Below are positions 1-12,250 of a stretch of 64,000 nucleotides of DNA, piece after piece. This DNA is from Ophiura sarsii. Lineage: Eukaryota; Echinodermata; Ophiuroidea; Amphilepidida; Ophiuridae. A model generated the notes under the pieces. It was given only the letters and a program-made list of their open reading frames with translations. It was not told the DNA's origin and made no database searches. Made by a program: the position numbers and the translations under genes. The DNA is taken from contig CM069446.1 in NCBI GenBank assembly GCA_035610835.1, forward strand, positions 47,283,625-47,347,624. The letters are read 5' to 3'. Each line of letters opens with the position of its first letter. The stretch's first letter is position 1.

Positions 1-1353
1 AATACAACATGCGATGTGCAGAGATAAGAACAGAGCTTCTGCTTTATTAATGATGTCAGCCCGACGGAGCTTTGATCTCATTCATAGTTGTCATTTTGAT
101 TTAATGATTTGTGGCTTATGATACAAGCGTAAAAAAGAACGTTATCTATATATAATCTATTATTTTTATAAGTTAAATTTTACGGAATTTGTGCAAAGGC
201 GCGATAAATTCGTGGCATATCTCAGGTTGTATTTCACATATAACGCATATCGTTAGGGGGGTCTATGTTTTACGCAAACTTGTCTGGTATGGTAATCTGC
301 ACTTACATGCGGCGCATCTTGAGACGACAACATATAATTGAGATGCACATATCGCGTACATTCATCAAGTTATGAATACCTCTTATCAATCTTATCTAGT
401 GTTATCTTTAAAGGCATGACACTCATCTTTTAGTCGACCATCAAACCTAGAACTGTCACAGGCTTAATGTGTCGACGAGCTGCACTATTAATGGGACACA
501 AGCTATAATAGGAACATAATTCCCTATTTTAAGGAGCACCAACAGTTGTGAAATATAAAAGCAGTATCCTTTAAATGAGAACGACAATTAAAAGAAAAAG
601 GAACGACTGTAATTTCTGAACATTGTGGGTTAATATCAGAACTATGTAACTTAATTAGTCCTAAAACAACACTTTAAAGATGTTTCCCACTAGCGGCATC
701 TTAGTTCCGTCTTCTGTCCTCAATGTTCCTTCAATATTTATGACAAGAATGATTATGAGGATGTATGTTTTACTAACATCGATGTTTATTCCCTGTTTGA
801 CATACATGATTCTTAATAAAATAGGACCGAACTACTTGATAAAGCAAAATAAAATGTCATCTTGATTACCAGAACCGGTTACCTGTATGCGCATCTGCTA
901 CCGTATCACAAAATCTAGTACCTTAAACCATCATTAGAAACCCACAGCACGTGAACAAGTGTTAAAAAACTTGTGTCGCATCTATAAAGACACTGGTGCT
1001 GCCTTTATACAGAAGTAATATTTCTGACTCCTCAATATGAATGATGTAGCTGCACCCATTTGTATGGAATATGATCAAGATTTTGTCAATATTTCACGCT
1101 TCATAACGTATATGGATGACATGTGTTATTAAGAAAAGTGTAATTGTAGTCTTCTGGATATTGCGGACGCAATAATGTCCAGCTTATATTGTGAGGACGA
1201 CTTTGTAAATAATAAGGTTATGTTTCTTAATCTAATGAATACTTAAGTGGTAAGGGTAACATTGTGATTTATTAAATCATAATATAGTATTGAAATGATA
1301 TGACAATATAAATTGAATTATTGAATCACGAGGTGGTTGGTGCGTGGGTGTAA
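1..1353. other. Intergenic, nothing recognised
   Basis: AT-rich unique-looking sequence. The longest open stretch (680-865, 61 codons) has biased composition (many Met, Ile, Leu) and no family resemblance. I see no repeat ends, tRNA boxes or convincing splice-site pairs. Confidence 0.5.
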
Positions 1354-1759
1354 TACAGGGTGTCCGAGAAGTAACTTTATAATGTTAAAGGCATATTATG
1401 AGATCTTTTCCAAGTGGCGCCCTCTATAATTGATTTTTACTATGCTACTGTGCTAAATCCAACCAAATCCAACACTCCCTACTCTTATCTCATTGGCATT
1501 GGACAATCACGCAAAGGTACAACAGGCTCCGAAAAGATATAATTATTTGGGAGCGCGACCCCACTAGCGCGATGCACGATTACCTGGACATAATTTGTCA
1601 TGCTTAGGGTTAGTCATTCTAATTCGGTTATGTTGGGTATATGAAAATAATCCTGCATAAATTCATTTTAGACAGATAATATTTTCACATTTCTAAACTG
1701 CGACTTGCTTTACCGGAAATATGAAGTATAAACAAGTATGAGATTTGGAACACCCTGTG
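1354..1759. mobile_element. Mariner-like miniature element (CAGGGTG ends)
   Basis: The left end reads TACAGGGTGTCCGAGAAG and the right end GGAACACCCTGTG, which are inverted copies of CAGGGTGTNC. Such ends flanked by TA are typical of non-autonomous Tc1/mariner elements. There is no transposase frame inside. Positions 1384-1432 match the terminus of the palindromic element at 20319-20702 (AAAGGCATATTATG, then a GGCGCCCTC motif), so a piece of another foldback family appears to be nested here. The right end has lost its flanking TA. Confidence 0.5.
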
Positions 1760-1997
1760 CATGTCTGCAAAGGACGGACAAGGAGGAAATATTGCACTTT
1801 TGTATAAAGAATGTTCTTTCGATAGATAATTGTTTTTGAGTACCTCCAATTTGTAACCATGGTAGCAGTGGATATGAGTTCTTCGAATACGAAAATGGTT
1901 TCCATTAGTCTCAAGTAAAGTTCAATGTTACCAATAATAGTAGTTGTACTGATGTAATGATATCAAACGATGCGGACACATCATTTGATTATGTTAA

Positions 1998-2236
1998 CAT
2001 TTTTTACGCGGCTATTATTTTTACCATACACAAAACAGATTTTTCAGAAACCTTTCCTAAATTTCAAAGTTTATCTCAAGAACAACTGAATCTACACTAG
2101 GCATGTTTATACTTATTTCAATGCATTGCTCATGGTGATTTCAAATTTGGTGATGACATTTAACCATTTTGACATTTTTAAAACATTTTGTGAAATGTTG
2201 GATTGTCGCCTGCAGCAGCCTGCCCCGTGGAAAGTG
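1998..2236 (-). mobile_element. piggyBac-like MITE, copy 1
   Basis: This is one of seven copies in the window of a roughly 230-bp non-autonomous element whose best-preserved ends are CACTTTCCACGCGGC and its reverse complement, bounded by TTAA. Here TTAA precedes the left end (1994-1997), while the right flank is mutated. The end carrying the CTGCAG/GGCAGG block is on the right, so this copy is inverted relative to the next one. A TTAA target site is the hallmark of piggyBac-type transposition. There is no coding capacity. Confidence 0.75.
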
Positions 2237-2384
2237 ACATTTTGTTGATTTAAATTGAGTTATTAGCCTACAATTTCAGGTATTAGGCAAAATGATATTT
2301 AATGCAATTAACATCCTTGATATACCTGTAAATATCTCTTTGAAATTGCGATGAATCTTTTGAATATTGCTCGTGCTTTCTTGA

Positions 2385-2599
2385 CATTCCATGCGGCAGT
2401 TCCACAATTTCACAAAATGTTACAAGAATGTCAACATTATTGAAATTCATCACCCAATATGGAAACACCATGACAATTGTATTACAATAAGTACACACAT
2501 GCCTAGAATTGGTTCAGCAATTCTTGAGATAAAACTTTGAAAGTTGGGTAAGGTTTCTGAAAAATCTGTTTCGTATAACTAATAGCTTCGTGGAAAGTG
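2385..2599 (+). mobile_element. piggyBac-like MITE, copy 2
   Basis: Same family as 1998-2236 but in opposite orientation, only about 150 bp away. The left end is eroded (TTGACATTCCATGCGGC) and the right end (CGTGGAAAGTG) is followed by TTAA at 2600-2603. Open frames over this stretch (for example 2283-2498, minus strand) lie in repeat DNA and should not be called genes. Confidence 0.75.
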
Positions 2600-2603
2600 T
2601 TAA

Positions 2604-3350
2604 GATCAATTATATCAATTGTATGCATTCAATTTTAGAAATACTTTGAATCTAGTTACACCAAGAAAGTGCAACAACCGAAACAAGTTCGACAATATTT
2701 TCTTACATTCAAATCAGATCAACTGAGAGAAATCAAGTACGAGAAATGAAGGCAATTATGTGCGAAACGAAAAATATTGAAAGCCACTTAAAGCCTCATC
2801 ACAGTATACGACTTCGACATATAAATCATGTATGTAGATCGAAACTTATAGAAAGAAAAAAAGTGTGAAGTGTGCGATTAGCGAACGGAATCATGTCAAC
2901 TTTTAAATGTTTACGTTGGTCTTTATAAATATTTAACAAATACTAAAAGTACCCATCGTGCTACGATGCTAGGATTAAATTCATACTGGGTGATTATTTG
3001 CGTGAACAACTAGAATGAATAATGCATTATGAGACGCCGAATTAGGACTTATTGAACATGATTGGGTTCAGAAAAGCTGGGTTTTTATTGCGAATGATGC
3101 TACGAAATGAATATTATTCATCAAAATAATTAGAGCAAATTTACACATCAATTGGGACAAACAAGGACAAGAGCGTTTAGCGTGGAACATTCTGGTTATG
3201 GTGATTGTCCTAATGTTGACATATCATTTTCACTGTCAGTTATCTGCTGCAAAAACATGTTCCCTGCTCGAATGAAATTATTCTTTAGAGGCTCAATCTA
3301 AAGTAGCACTTGAACTTTCTACTTCGAACAGTTTACCATGCGTTTCTAAA
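2604..3350. other. Intergenic, nothing recognised
   Basis: AT-rich sequence with many short A runs. No repeat ends, RNA gene boxes or protein-like frames stand out. Confidence 0.45.
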
Positions 3351-3600
3351 GCTCCGTTTACACTAGACGTTATTTACCATTCGTTGCGGTGCAATATCGC
3401 AATTGAGTTAATACGTACTATGCCATTGCGGCAGGCTGTGACGCATTGCGTTAACGCTAACGTTCTCATAATTTGCCACACGGCGCTGGCTGCCATCGCA
3501 TGCGGTGATCTGTGTTGACCCAGCGTGACCTGCGATGAATTGCGTACACTGTGGCGGAAGTAAGGCTACCGCATCGCATCACACTGCATACATCGAACCT
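3351..3600. repeat. GC-richer, CpG-bearing repeat-like patch
   Basis: This stretch is clearly richer in G+C and CpG than its surroundings and is built of short GCATTGCG, GCGGTG and TGCGATG-like words. It opens with GCTCCGTTTACACTAGACG, which resembles the outer end of a miniature DNA transposon, but I cannot find a matching inverted end, so it may be a truncated copy. No protein frame runs through it. Confidence 0.3.
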
Positions 3601-3925
3601 TAAGACACGTATGTATTTTAATGACCATATAACCTATATAAGCTCTAACACTGTGGTCAATGCAAAAATTGGGGGTATTATGGCTATGTATTTGGGTGTT
3701 TTTGCACCTCATATAATAGTGCCCATCTGATTATCAACTACATAGATCGACGGAGTATGTCCGAGTATTCTTTAACTACATAATAACTAGCTACAGCTCT
3801 AATAAAAGCCTTGATACCCACCCCGGGGATATCACCCAGATATGTGGGTATCTCATTTAATTCGGAAGGGTTGCGATAGGTAATGAACAGCTAACTACTT
3901 CCAGATACGCGGATATTCTTATCAT

Positions 3926-4159
3926 CACTTTCCATGCGGCAGGCGGTTGCAGACGACATTTCTCAAAATGTTGCAAAAATGTCAAAATTATTCAATTTCA
4001 TTACCATATTTGGAATCACCATGAGAAATGCATTGAAATAAGTACAAACATGTCTGGTATTGGTTCAGTAATACTTCAGATAGACCTTGACATTTGGGAT
4101 TTTTTTTTGAAAAATCTGTTTTGTATAATATGGTAAAACTATTAGCCGCGTGGAAAGTG
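3926..4159 (+). mobile_element. piggyBac-like MITE, copy 3
   Basis: Ends are CACTTTCCATGCGGC and GCCGCGTGGAAAGTG. The body matches the other copies closely (ATTTGGAATCACCATGAGAA, then a TAAGTACAAACATG stretch). The TTAA flanks are not intact here (ATCAT before, GGCAG after), consistent with an old copy. Confidence 0.75.
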
Positions 4160-4696
4160 GGCAGCATCAGGCAACGGTCAACTGAATCAAATTCCCGTAG
4201 TTTAACATAGTCTATTGAAATATCGATACATTTAAAGCTTTTCTTCTCAAATGCATAATAAAAAAACCCATTTAAAAATACCTATCTAGCGCCCTTAAAA
4301 AACTTCAACTAGTGCTGAGACAGGTGGGGTGACATGACCATCATCCCCAGATAAGAATAACATTTCTCAAGCGTTTGTTTTTACACCTGCACATGACGAG
4401 GCAATGCATGCAAGTGATATTAAAACCACGTCTGATAACGTGAGTGATTCGTTCTAACAACGGGATATTCCTGCTGAAATATCCGAATCCCTTGCCGTTC
4501 TTCGATGATATTATCCAGCTCATTTGTATTTATAACAATACAAGAACATAAAACACCCCAATTAAAAGTAAAAACACAGGCGGACGTCAACTAATACCGT
4601 TCGATAAATTAAGTACATGCAATTTAGTTTCTGTTTTCATGTAGTTTTGTTTTTACCGTCTTTTGGTGTCTATCGTGTTTATCGTGTTAATCATAA

Positions 4697-5165
4697 ATCG
4701 AATGGATACTTTTAAAGTTATGGCGATTTCAATGACCGCGCAAGCAACAGAAAAGTTGCACTAGGTATAGGAATCATTGATTTGTGTGTGATTACTGCCA
4801 TAACTGTGTGCTATCTGAACGAGACAGATGAATGGGTCTGGAGTGATAACCGCAATGTGCGGGACAAAGGGTGTATCTGGCTGTGAAGAATACAAGTCTT
4901 AGCTGATTAGCTGTGAGTTTTTTCAGTGCGTAATCACACACAAATCAATGATTTCCTATACCTAGTGCAACTTTTCTGTTGCATGCGAGGTCATTGAAAT
5001 CGCCATAACTTTAAAAGTATCCATTCGATTTTGTTGAATGAGGTATCAAACTGCGGAGAAGAAATTTGCTCATTTACTGTATATCTCAGATTGTTGGTAC
5101 CGATTATCTATTTTGAATTAGCTAACTTCAAAGCACCTGGTCAGGGACTTTATGTGCTAGGTGTA
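4697..5165. mobile_element. Foldback element, copy lacking its outer left arm
   Basis: A second copy of the element at 55476-56083. It keeps the inner left arm (from ATCGAATGGATACTTTT), the loop and the full right arm ending in TATGTGCTAGGTGTA. The outer ~145 bp of the left arm are missing. Its central loop (about 4790-4940) is in the opposite orientation to the loop of the other copy. Because the arms are inverted repeats, this means the two copies sit in opposite orientations or the loop was flipped. The open frame 5031-5270 runs through the right arm and is repeat-derived. Confidence 0.75.
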
Positions 5166-5598
5166 TGTATACTGTATTATAGGAGACACATATGCGATTA
5201 TACAATATGCTTCTACCTGTTCAACCTTCTTGTTGTTCTCTTCCTACGCTTTTTCTTTCAAATAATTTAGATACACCGAGAGATAATACCAACCATTTAT
5301 TTTGTTATCGAATGAACTCCGCAAATTCAATTTATTTGATTGGTTGTGTCGGTCAGGTAGTTGATTAAATGTTTCAGGAATAATAAGCGACACGGTGGAA
5401 ATAAAATAAAACACGGTGAAAGATCAAGCGATTATACTCTCGCAATCTTAAAAACAAAAAATTGATTACGGCGTCTTTTAGGAACTAAATGTTGGAGAAC
5501 GATAACCGCCAGCTTTCAGGTGTTATCAAAACCACATTAATAATTTTAACAACATTCTCGGTGATAAAGAATGCCATGAAGTATGTTTGCGATATCAT

Positions 5599-5922
5599 TT
5601 AAGGGAGGTGTCAACCCTTTTTTATGAAATTTATGAAGCACTGTAACTTTTAAACTAATAATGTAATGTACATAAAAGTATACAATTTTGTTGATAAAGT
5701 TAGTCGTAGAATCCATTTTTGGTATCAAATTTCACAAAGTTATTTTTGGTGGGCAAAACTGTAAAAATCACTATTTTTAGTTAAAGGTTATACCAAAAAT
5801 GGTTTCTCTGACTCATTTCATTAAACAAAATGTATAATTTTATGTATATGACATTTATAGTTTAAAAGTTACAGTGCTTGATAAATTTGGCGCCAAAGAG
5901 GGTTGACATACCTCTCCCCAAA
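5599..5922. mobile_element. TTAAGGG-type foldback MITE
   Basis: The left arm begins TTAAGGGAGGTGTCAACCC and continues with a segment containing ATGAAATTTATGAAGCACTG. The right arm is its imperfect reverse complement, from CAGTGCTTGATAAATTTGG to GTTGACATACCTC. It resembles the elements at 15064-15494 and 19646-20046, which share TTAAGGGG ends and an internal AAAAGTATAC-like stretch. No transposase is present. Confidence 0.55.
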
Positions 5923-7582
5923 AGCCATCGACAGTATAAGGTAGTATAAGGCATGAACCTAAAATAAAACGTAGGTTTAAAAGCGTATCTATATAGGTCT
6001 GTAAAAGCGAACAATCGTTGAACATCAGCGCGTTGAAATCGAGAAACCCGCAACCCAAGCGGATAACACACGATACATCTCCAAACAACCCACGAACGAA
6101 CATCCACGTTATGGAGAATTTGACAGGAATGACTTTGTATTGTTTTGTTTTCCGTAGATTCAATCCAATAAAATCTTAACACAAATACCAATCAATTTCA
6201 AAACTGTAATCAGGTCAACGAAAGTGTACTCTCTGTTCAATTCAGAGACACGCGATAACATATCTAAAGCTACCAAGAGCTTTAGAAAATGATACCAATT
6301 TTCCCACCCCACAATCCAATATCTAAACTGTAAGCTTTCCAACTAAACTCGCGAATGTATTCACTCTAATGTCTCTTTTCCCACAAGAAAAAAAGGAGAG
6401 AAGAAGAAGAAGAAAAAAAAATCGCAATCTTTTTGAAACCAACAAATCTAGAATCATCTAAGTAAACTTCAGCATCTCGTAATCACGTCATCCACATGCT
6501 TGGCCTCAATTCTTGACGAACAAGATATTCCAGCGCACACGTGGCACACCCGTTGTGTGTTTCAATGGATAAGATCTGATTTGCTAACGTATCAATTTAC
6601 ACGATACATTCTTTACGTGAGCTATGTTTGGATACGACACGGTGATTACCCAAACACGAGCAATACGCTATGCACCACAAAGACAGATTTTGCACCAATA
6701 TAGGGGCTACACATACATGTATTTAACAATACGATTTTATACCTTATATCTTTTCAGTTAAATAAAACTTATTGTTGGTATGAAATCAAGCGTTTTTCGT
6801 AGTTTCATGTGTTAAATTTTGTATTTTGACACATATAATCCAAGATGTGTACGAACTTGAAATAATTGTTCAAGATGGTCGCCAAATATACAAATTGAAA
6901 AATGTCAGTCAACAGTGAAGGTCCAGTACGACTAGCTTGACACCTGTTTATTTGGTTACAGATGAAATTGAGTTTACGATGGAGAAATCTTAACCTTGAT
7001 GTTCCAAAGGATCTGGTTAGTAAGAGTGTGGACCTAAGGGTTTAACACACATCAAAACATCTTTTCGTGATTAATGTGTTTGATTTCTAGTATACAGTTC
7101 ACTCAAAAATATATCGATTCAGACAAATTAGACAAATAAGACACGTTTGCAGGTTTTAATAAGCCACGGATATTCTTGTCTAAACAACAATCGTTACACA
7201 CGCAATCTCGGTACATTAATTCTGTTAACAATTTGTCATACAATCTCTTACAAGACTTGTTATCCGCTAGATTGAGTATTTGGATACGAAACCACGTTAA
7301 CCTGGTCATATCCCACAGGCAATCTTCCCCCGATGTCTCATAATATCGAGTTTCTGCCATTTTACTGTCCATGAAAGCGCAAATCAGGGCCCAGAAGCTG
7401 AACCCGGGTTAATTAGAAAGCCATTTCACGGAATCATCTATCTGTTATAATGCCTAAGGCAGACACAGAGACTTTGCTCCGCAGATGTGTAAAACTCTTT
7501 CGACGATACATGTGTCTTAATAGCGCAGATGTGTAACTATCGTAAACGTCCGTCTTCGTTTAATACTATATACCTTACCCTG
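5923..7582. other. Intergenic, no convincing gene
   Basis: Two overlapping minus-strand open frames of just over 100 codons cover 5855-6191 in different phases. Neither resembles a known family and both run into the MITE arm. A minus-strand frame at 7103-7372 (89 codons, ending near a CVCNDCC cysteine cluster) has a more protein-like composition, but I find no supporting promoter, splice pair or homology. Confidence 0.4.
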
Positions 7583-7837
7583 TACACTATTAGAAAAAAG
7601 GTGCTTCAGGGGTTCTTGGCTGTCCCGTATATTGAACCCTCAGGGTTAAAGGTCTTTTAGTTTAAAGAACCCCAAACACCTGTGTAGAGAACCTTAAAGG
7701 TTCTAAAGACGCATTTTTTGTTCTTTTTGAACCTTTAAAGGTGCTAGGTTCTTTTTGGAACCTATAAAGGTTCTATAAAGGGTTCCATATACGGGACAGC
7801 CAAGAACCCCTAAAGCATCATTTTTGCAAAGAATGTA
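7583..7837. mobile_element. Long-TIR miniature transposon, copy A
   Basis: Nearly the whole element is an inverted repeat. The left arm carries GGTGCTTCAGGGGTTCTTGG followed by CTGTCCCGTATATTGAACCC. The right arm carries GGGTTCCATATACGGGACAG followed by CCAAGAACCCCTAAAGCATC. The centre consists of repeated AAAGGTTC and GAACCTTT words. A second copy is at 48642-48903. The transcript would fold into a long hairpin. No coding capacity. Confidence 0.8.
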
Positions 7838-8404
7838 CTATATAGTTAAAATAGTAGAGTGTTGGATCGGGGTTAAAATTCATATATTTCCCATTTAACC
7901 ACGCCGACTGACAGGCATTAAATCATGCAAATCCATTATCAATGCACAATGCAATATGCATCTCTTTTCGTTTAAACCCACTCCTCAGTGGTTAAACATA
8001 GGGGAAAAGGCCCCTTGGCTGAAACAATTTTAGGGCTCAATATCCCCAGGTTAAATACACTAAATATGATCTTTATTCATTCCCCGATACTGAAATATCC
8101 GCAACCGCAAGTAATTTGTTAATACATGGGTATCATTGGAACTCAGCTCGTTTACTTATCAAGCTCGTTGACACAAATCAATGTGGACATTTTGTGACAT
8201 TATAACGCCAACATTGCGCCCACGGCTACATCATACCTTTGGCAACATATCTACTATGTCTTTCATTATGACATATAGGTCATATCACGTGATGATATAC
8301 CCTTTTAGTCCAGTGTGCTTCCGGGTACTTTATTCTAAACTCATCCGAATATATAGAATGCGGGGTATTGCTATGAGATATGGCACCAAGCGCAATCATG
8401 TTAA
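7838..8404. other. Intergenic, nothing recognised
   Basis: Unique-looking sequence. The open frame at 8181-8468 runs into the truncated MITE that follows and is not supported as a gene. Confidence 0.4.
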
Positions 8405-8475
8405 CACTTTGAACGCGGCTATTAGCTGTACCATATACAAAACTGATTTTTTCAGAAACCTTTCCTAATTTATTC
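8405..8475 (-). mobile_element. piggyBac-like MITE, truncated copy 4
   Basis: TTAA at 8401-8404 is followed by CACTTTGAACGCGGCTATTA and about 55 bp more of the family terminus (the ACAAAACTGATTTTTTCAG stretch). The match then stops, so most of the element is missing. Confidence 0.65.
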
Positions 8476-9294
8476 ATAACGATGTGCTGATGTTATTCAA
8501 AACAATTCAAATCATATAAAAAGGTCAAAGGTCAATTTGTATGAACATGGCTAAGTAAGTTAATAAAGGGGTAAAAAACTCGTTTTGAAAGGTCGTTAAC
8601 ATACTTTCTTTTGTAAGACCTTTACGTTCTCTATTAGATTTCCTATTACATTATACCTTTTCAGTTCACACTCCAGTTGACAGAATTGTATAAGTTAAAA
8701 AGTGTTTCATTTCACTGTAATTTGATTTGAATCTAATGGTTGTGTGTCAATCATTTTTATATTATTACCAAAAGACATGGGACAAAACAGAATGAAGATA
8801 TTCTCCCATTGGTTATTAGCAGGAAATGCCAAGGGCAAATAGGACTTGTAGAAACGCGGGTAATACACTCTTAGTACAGCCTCAGGGTCCCCAGGTGGGG
8901 TGAGCGAATTACTTTTTACACGGGTACGCGGTTGGAAGCATGAATCTGTTTCCCATCTATACAGTCGTATTCTTCTTCGAAACGGCTAATTCGACTTTTC
9001 TTTGACGTTTTTCTTGAAATGGAAACCATATACAAGAGTTCCTCTACAAAGGAAGACAAAATCCAGCTGTTCTGAGTAGTTTGTGATGAGTTTCAACAGT
9101 TGCTGAAAAATAAGCATTTTGCCTTACAATTGAATTCGTATGTAACATTCTAAATCCTAAAACCGTAAGAAGTGTAAATTCAAATTGTAGTGTAAGTACT
9201 TTTTTCTGTACACGCCACACCGTTCAACGTACGCTTCTAACAGTTTTGGTGACCGTCGCGACGCGTCGTTGCCACATTGATACGTTGAATAATC

Positions 9295-9623
9295 GCGTTC
9301 TGTCGTGTCGTCGAAAGGTCAGACGACGATGGTCACGCGATTTCATCGTTCCAATATGGCAACGGGAGTGCGCTATTTTGAAATATTTTTAACAGTCTTC
9401 GCCCGGTTCACGATGAAACTAATTTAAAAAATAGCATTTACAATGGAGTTGGTTAGCCAAATCCAACGGTTTTGGATTGAAAAAAAAAATCTTCTAATTA
9501 TGATGAATTTTTCAAAATGATAAGATTAACATTCGCGATTCCGTATTATTCCAATACGAATTCAAAATTTAGGATTCGCGTGACCATCGTCGTCTGGTAA
9601 GGTGGCCATTTCAACAGAACGCC
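9295..9623. repeat. Inverted-repeat (foldback) element
   Basis: Two nested pairs of arms are visible. The outer pair is GCGTTCTGT at 9295-9303 and ACAGAACGC at 9615-9623. The inner pair is AGACGACGATGGTCACGCG at 9321-9339 and CGCGTGACCATCGTCGTCT near 9576-9594. Spacing between outer and inner arms is similar on the two sides (15 and about 20 bases), so this is one structured unit, probably a foldback transposon or an old MITE. The interior is AT-rich and non-coding. CpG density is high in the arms. Confidence 0.6.
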
Positions 9624-10998
9624 CTCTATTGATAGTTCGCCATCAGCTGCTCCCGATGTAGAAACATTCAATCATACTGGTCCATAATCTCAGCAATATC
9701 TACCAAGTCATGTTTCCAATATCATGAATGCAATGTCATTAGCGTGCCTTGAGGCTTAGGGATTGCACTTTTAAATGTTACCAAGTTATTCTCGATGTTC
9801 TTATCGGTCATTGACAATTCAATCCTTCAATTAAATTTGAAGGTGGTCCTTGACATTTTTATTTTTCAAAATGTGTTTAGACGGCAATCCCACAGGCTCG
9901 TTCAAAGCGCTAATAATAAAACAGAAACTAAGCAACTAATCGTGAACAAAACATATCACCTTAATGCACTTTTTCTTATTAATTCTCGATTGAAACCAAC
10001 TTTAACTATCGCTGGAGGAAATAACCTTATACTCACTCGCTAGTTGTCGTTATATCTAATTCGAAATGCAATTATGGAAACTCATATTTATAAGGAAACT
10101 ACATTTTAAATAATGACGTATGGGAATTGATTTTGCTGTGGGAATATGAGTTCGAGGGCAATTAGCTACAAATGATCATTTCACGGTTATATGTGTTCAT
10201 TCTGGCAATCAGACGAGCTGACGGAGGTGAATCGACGTTTGGTCAAAGTGAAACGCTCACATATGGATTTATCAGTTTATTTATTCCTTACTCGTATTCC
10301 GTATGAATAAAAATAATCTTATATTCATTTGATGTCAACTTCTATTGAGTCGTATAGTCATAGAGTGCGCAGTAAATAATATAATAATCCATCAGGGAAA
10401 AAATAATGCTTTTTGACATGCCTATTCATCATGTACAACATCTTTTTACCGTATAGATGTTTCCAATTAGTGATCAATGTATGTGTATTGCGTCAGCAAG
10501 CAGCTGAGTGTTAGTGAGCTGTAAGGATTATGACGGAGAATTGATTTAGTGGCAGACCATGAGTTACGACCTAATCAGAACACATTTGATATTATTTTCA
10601 ACATTGCCCTCCACGATGAGTGACTCTTTTATATATTGTGAGAGAACTCTGCATTTGAACGTTATATAAGTAGTTGGCCTATTTACAGTGTGTCTGTATG
10701 GCCTTACAATTCAATTGTATCATATGCACTTAATACAAGTACCACTTACTACTTAACTTAATAATATGTCAACTAGCGCTAAATCTCATTCGATTGACAC
10801 TTATTAATATTAATAAGTATAGAAATTACAAAAGAATATCCACAAATGGGTATTCCCCTACAGTATTTCGAGAGCAATTAGTATACATCCATAACCATGA
10901 ATTGTGATTGTGGTTTGAATGATAAATATGATTTTTTTTATCAAAAGGTTTCGCGCCACTTAGATGTGTATTTTGATAAAATTTCATGCATAATTAAT
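9624..10998. other. Intergenic, possible promoter-like TATA near 10663
   Basis: Mostly AT-rich unique DNA. A TATATAAG motif at about 10663-10670 lies 330 bases before the candidate exon at 10999-11063, but several AT-rich look-alikes occur nearby and there is no CCAAT or other supporting box. The open frame at 9795-10043 (82 codons) is not recognisable. Confidence 0.3.
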
Positions 10999-11063
10999 AT
11001 GCCTTCTACTACTTCTGCTCAGCATTTAACAATATCCCTTGGCATTATACTTGTTGTTCACAG
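10999..11063 (+). CDS. Candidate short exon with hydrophobic N-terminus
   Basis: ATG at 10999 opens 21 codons that read MPSTTSAQHL followed by the hydrophobic run TISLGIILVV. The frame runs into a near-ideal splice donor CACAG/GTAAGTAT at 11064. As a first exon this would encode a signal peptide or signal anchor. The same stretch also contains a good acceptor (CCTTCTACTACTTCTGCTCAG, ending at 11022), so it could instead be a 41-base internal exon, 11023-11063. I see no downstream partner exon that I can defend and do not recognise the gene. The ATG context (TTAATATGC) is mediocre. Treat as a hypothesis only. Confidence 0.25.
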
Positions 11064-11069
11064 GTAAGT

Positions 11070-12010
11070 ATCAATACGTTATTTATTCATTCAATTATTT
11101 TTGTTAATGTTTCCTTGTATTTGTGCCGGTTCCGATTAAGTTATGAACTGTTAAAAACCTGAACATTTCTACTTTCATATTTTTTTAAAATCATAACTGT
11201 GACCTAATGATACATTTTCAATTTGCCGTGCAAATTCAAAAAGTTTATTTTCAATTGAATACGTATCGCTTGAAAAAAAGTGAACTTAGAAACTGTCGTT
11301 GCACTCTCACGGCGTTACTGCAAATTGTTGAAATTGAAGATAAAGAAAAATGCAAATTGGTCTCATGCATAAAAGTGGCATGCTGCTAAACATCCGTTCA
11401 AATATTTAACGAATGAAACGATAGTACACAAGGTTGTTTGAACAGTGACGTTTTGATAGCGTTATAAGAAGAACATTCCCCAAACATCTATTAGTAATAT
11501 AACGCATACAATTCGTTTTTACTGGATTTCATTCGAGTATTGCAGCGTGTGTCGTTTCTTGGAACCTATATTAATTGCTGAACATCAGAATGATACGTAT
11601 TTCTATTCAAAGTAAGTCATGACAGTTTTACTTATGATAGAGGTTTATGATTTTGGACGATTCCTTTCAGAAAATATACCGTTGTTGAGAACACAAACAA
11701 AATACCAGTATCGTTCAATATTGGAACATAAAAGTTGCCAGAATCGCTCGATACTGGTACGATTTGACTGATTGTGTCCCAGTATTGGCATTTTTATGTT
11801 CCATGTAGTGGACGATAACGGTATGGCGTCTTCTGATTGGTTTATTTCTGAAATGGCCATCATGTCCACTGATGTGGTACTTTATAGCAGGCCACCACCT
11901 GTGAATATTGCTTTGGGCAATGCAGTAAATCAATATCTATGTTTCCATTATTTGCTTCACCTGTTGTTCATATGAATATCTGAAGCACTTCAGCAGTATG
12001 TGAGGGACCA
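11070..12010. other. Intergenic, nothing recognised
   Basis: Three overlapping small open frames cover 11645-11975 on both strands; none resembles a protein family and they shadow one another. A short inverted repeat around 11712-11782 (TTCAATATTGG and CCAGTATTGGCAT-like words) is visible but weak. Confidence 0.4.
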
Positions 12011-12250
12011 TACAGGGTGTATCAACAAAATTAGGAAAGCACCAATGATGTCAAAAGTGTGCTTATAAATACCAATCATTGGCAGAGAAGCACATTTAAA
12101 ATTAGAATGATGGATTTTTCTCATCTTTTCAGGATTTTAACTTTATTAGTTGTACTTGATAATGAAATCAGATTTGTCATGGATCAGTGGTTTTAATAAG
12201 GATTAATTCCATGCGGAAAGAGAGTCCTATTCTTTTTGATACACTCTGTA
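12011..12250. mobile_element. Mariner-like MITE, 240 bp
   Basis: Left end TACAGGGTGTATCAACAAAA, right end TTTTTGATACACTCTGTA: inverted ends of about 18 bases with a few mismatches, each bounded by TA, as expected of Tc1/mariner target duplication. There is no transposase frame. The ends resemble those at 1354 and in the array at 21281-21780. Confidence 0.7.

Noticed and set aside
5855..6191. Two overlapping minus-strand frames of just over 100 codons
   Set aside because: They overlap in different phases, run into a MITE arm and match no family.
7103..7372. Cysteine-containing 89-codon minus-strand frame
   Set aside because: Plausible composition but nothing else supports it.
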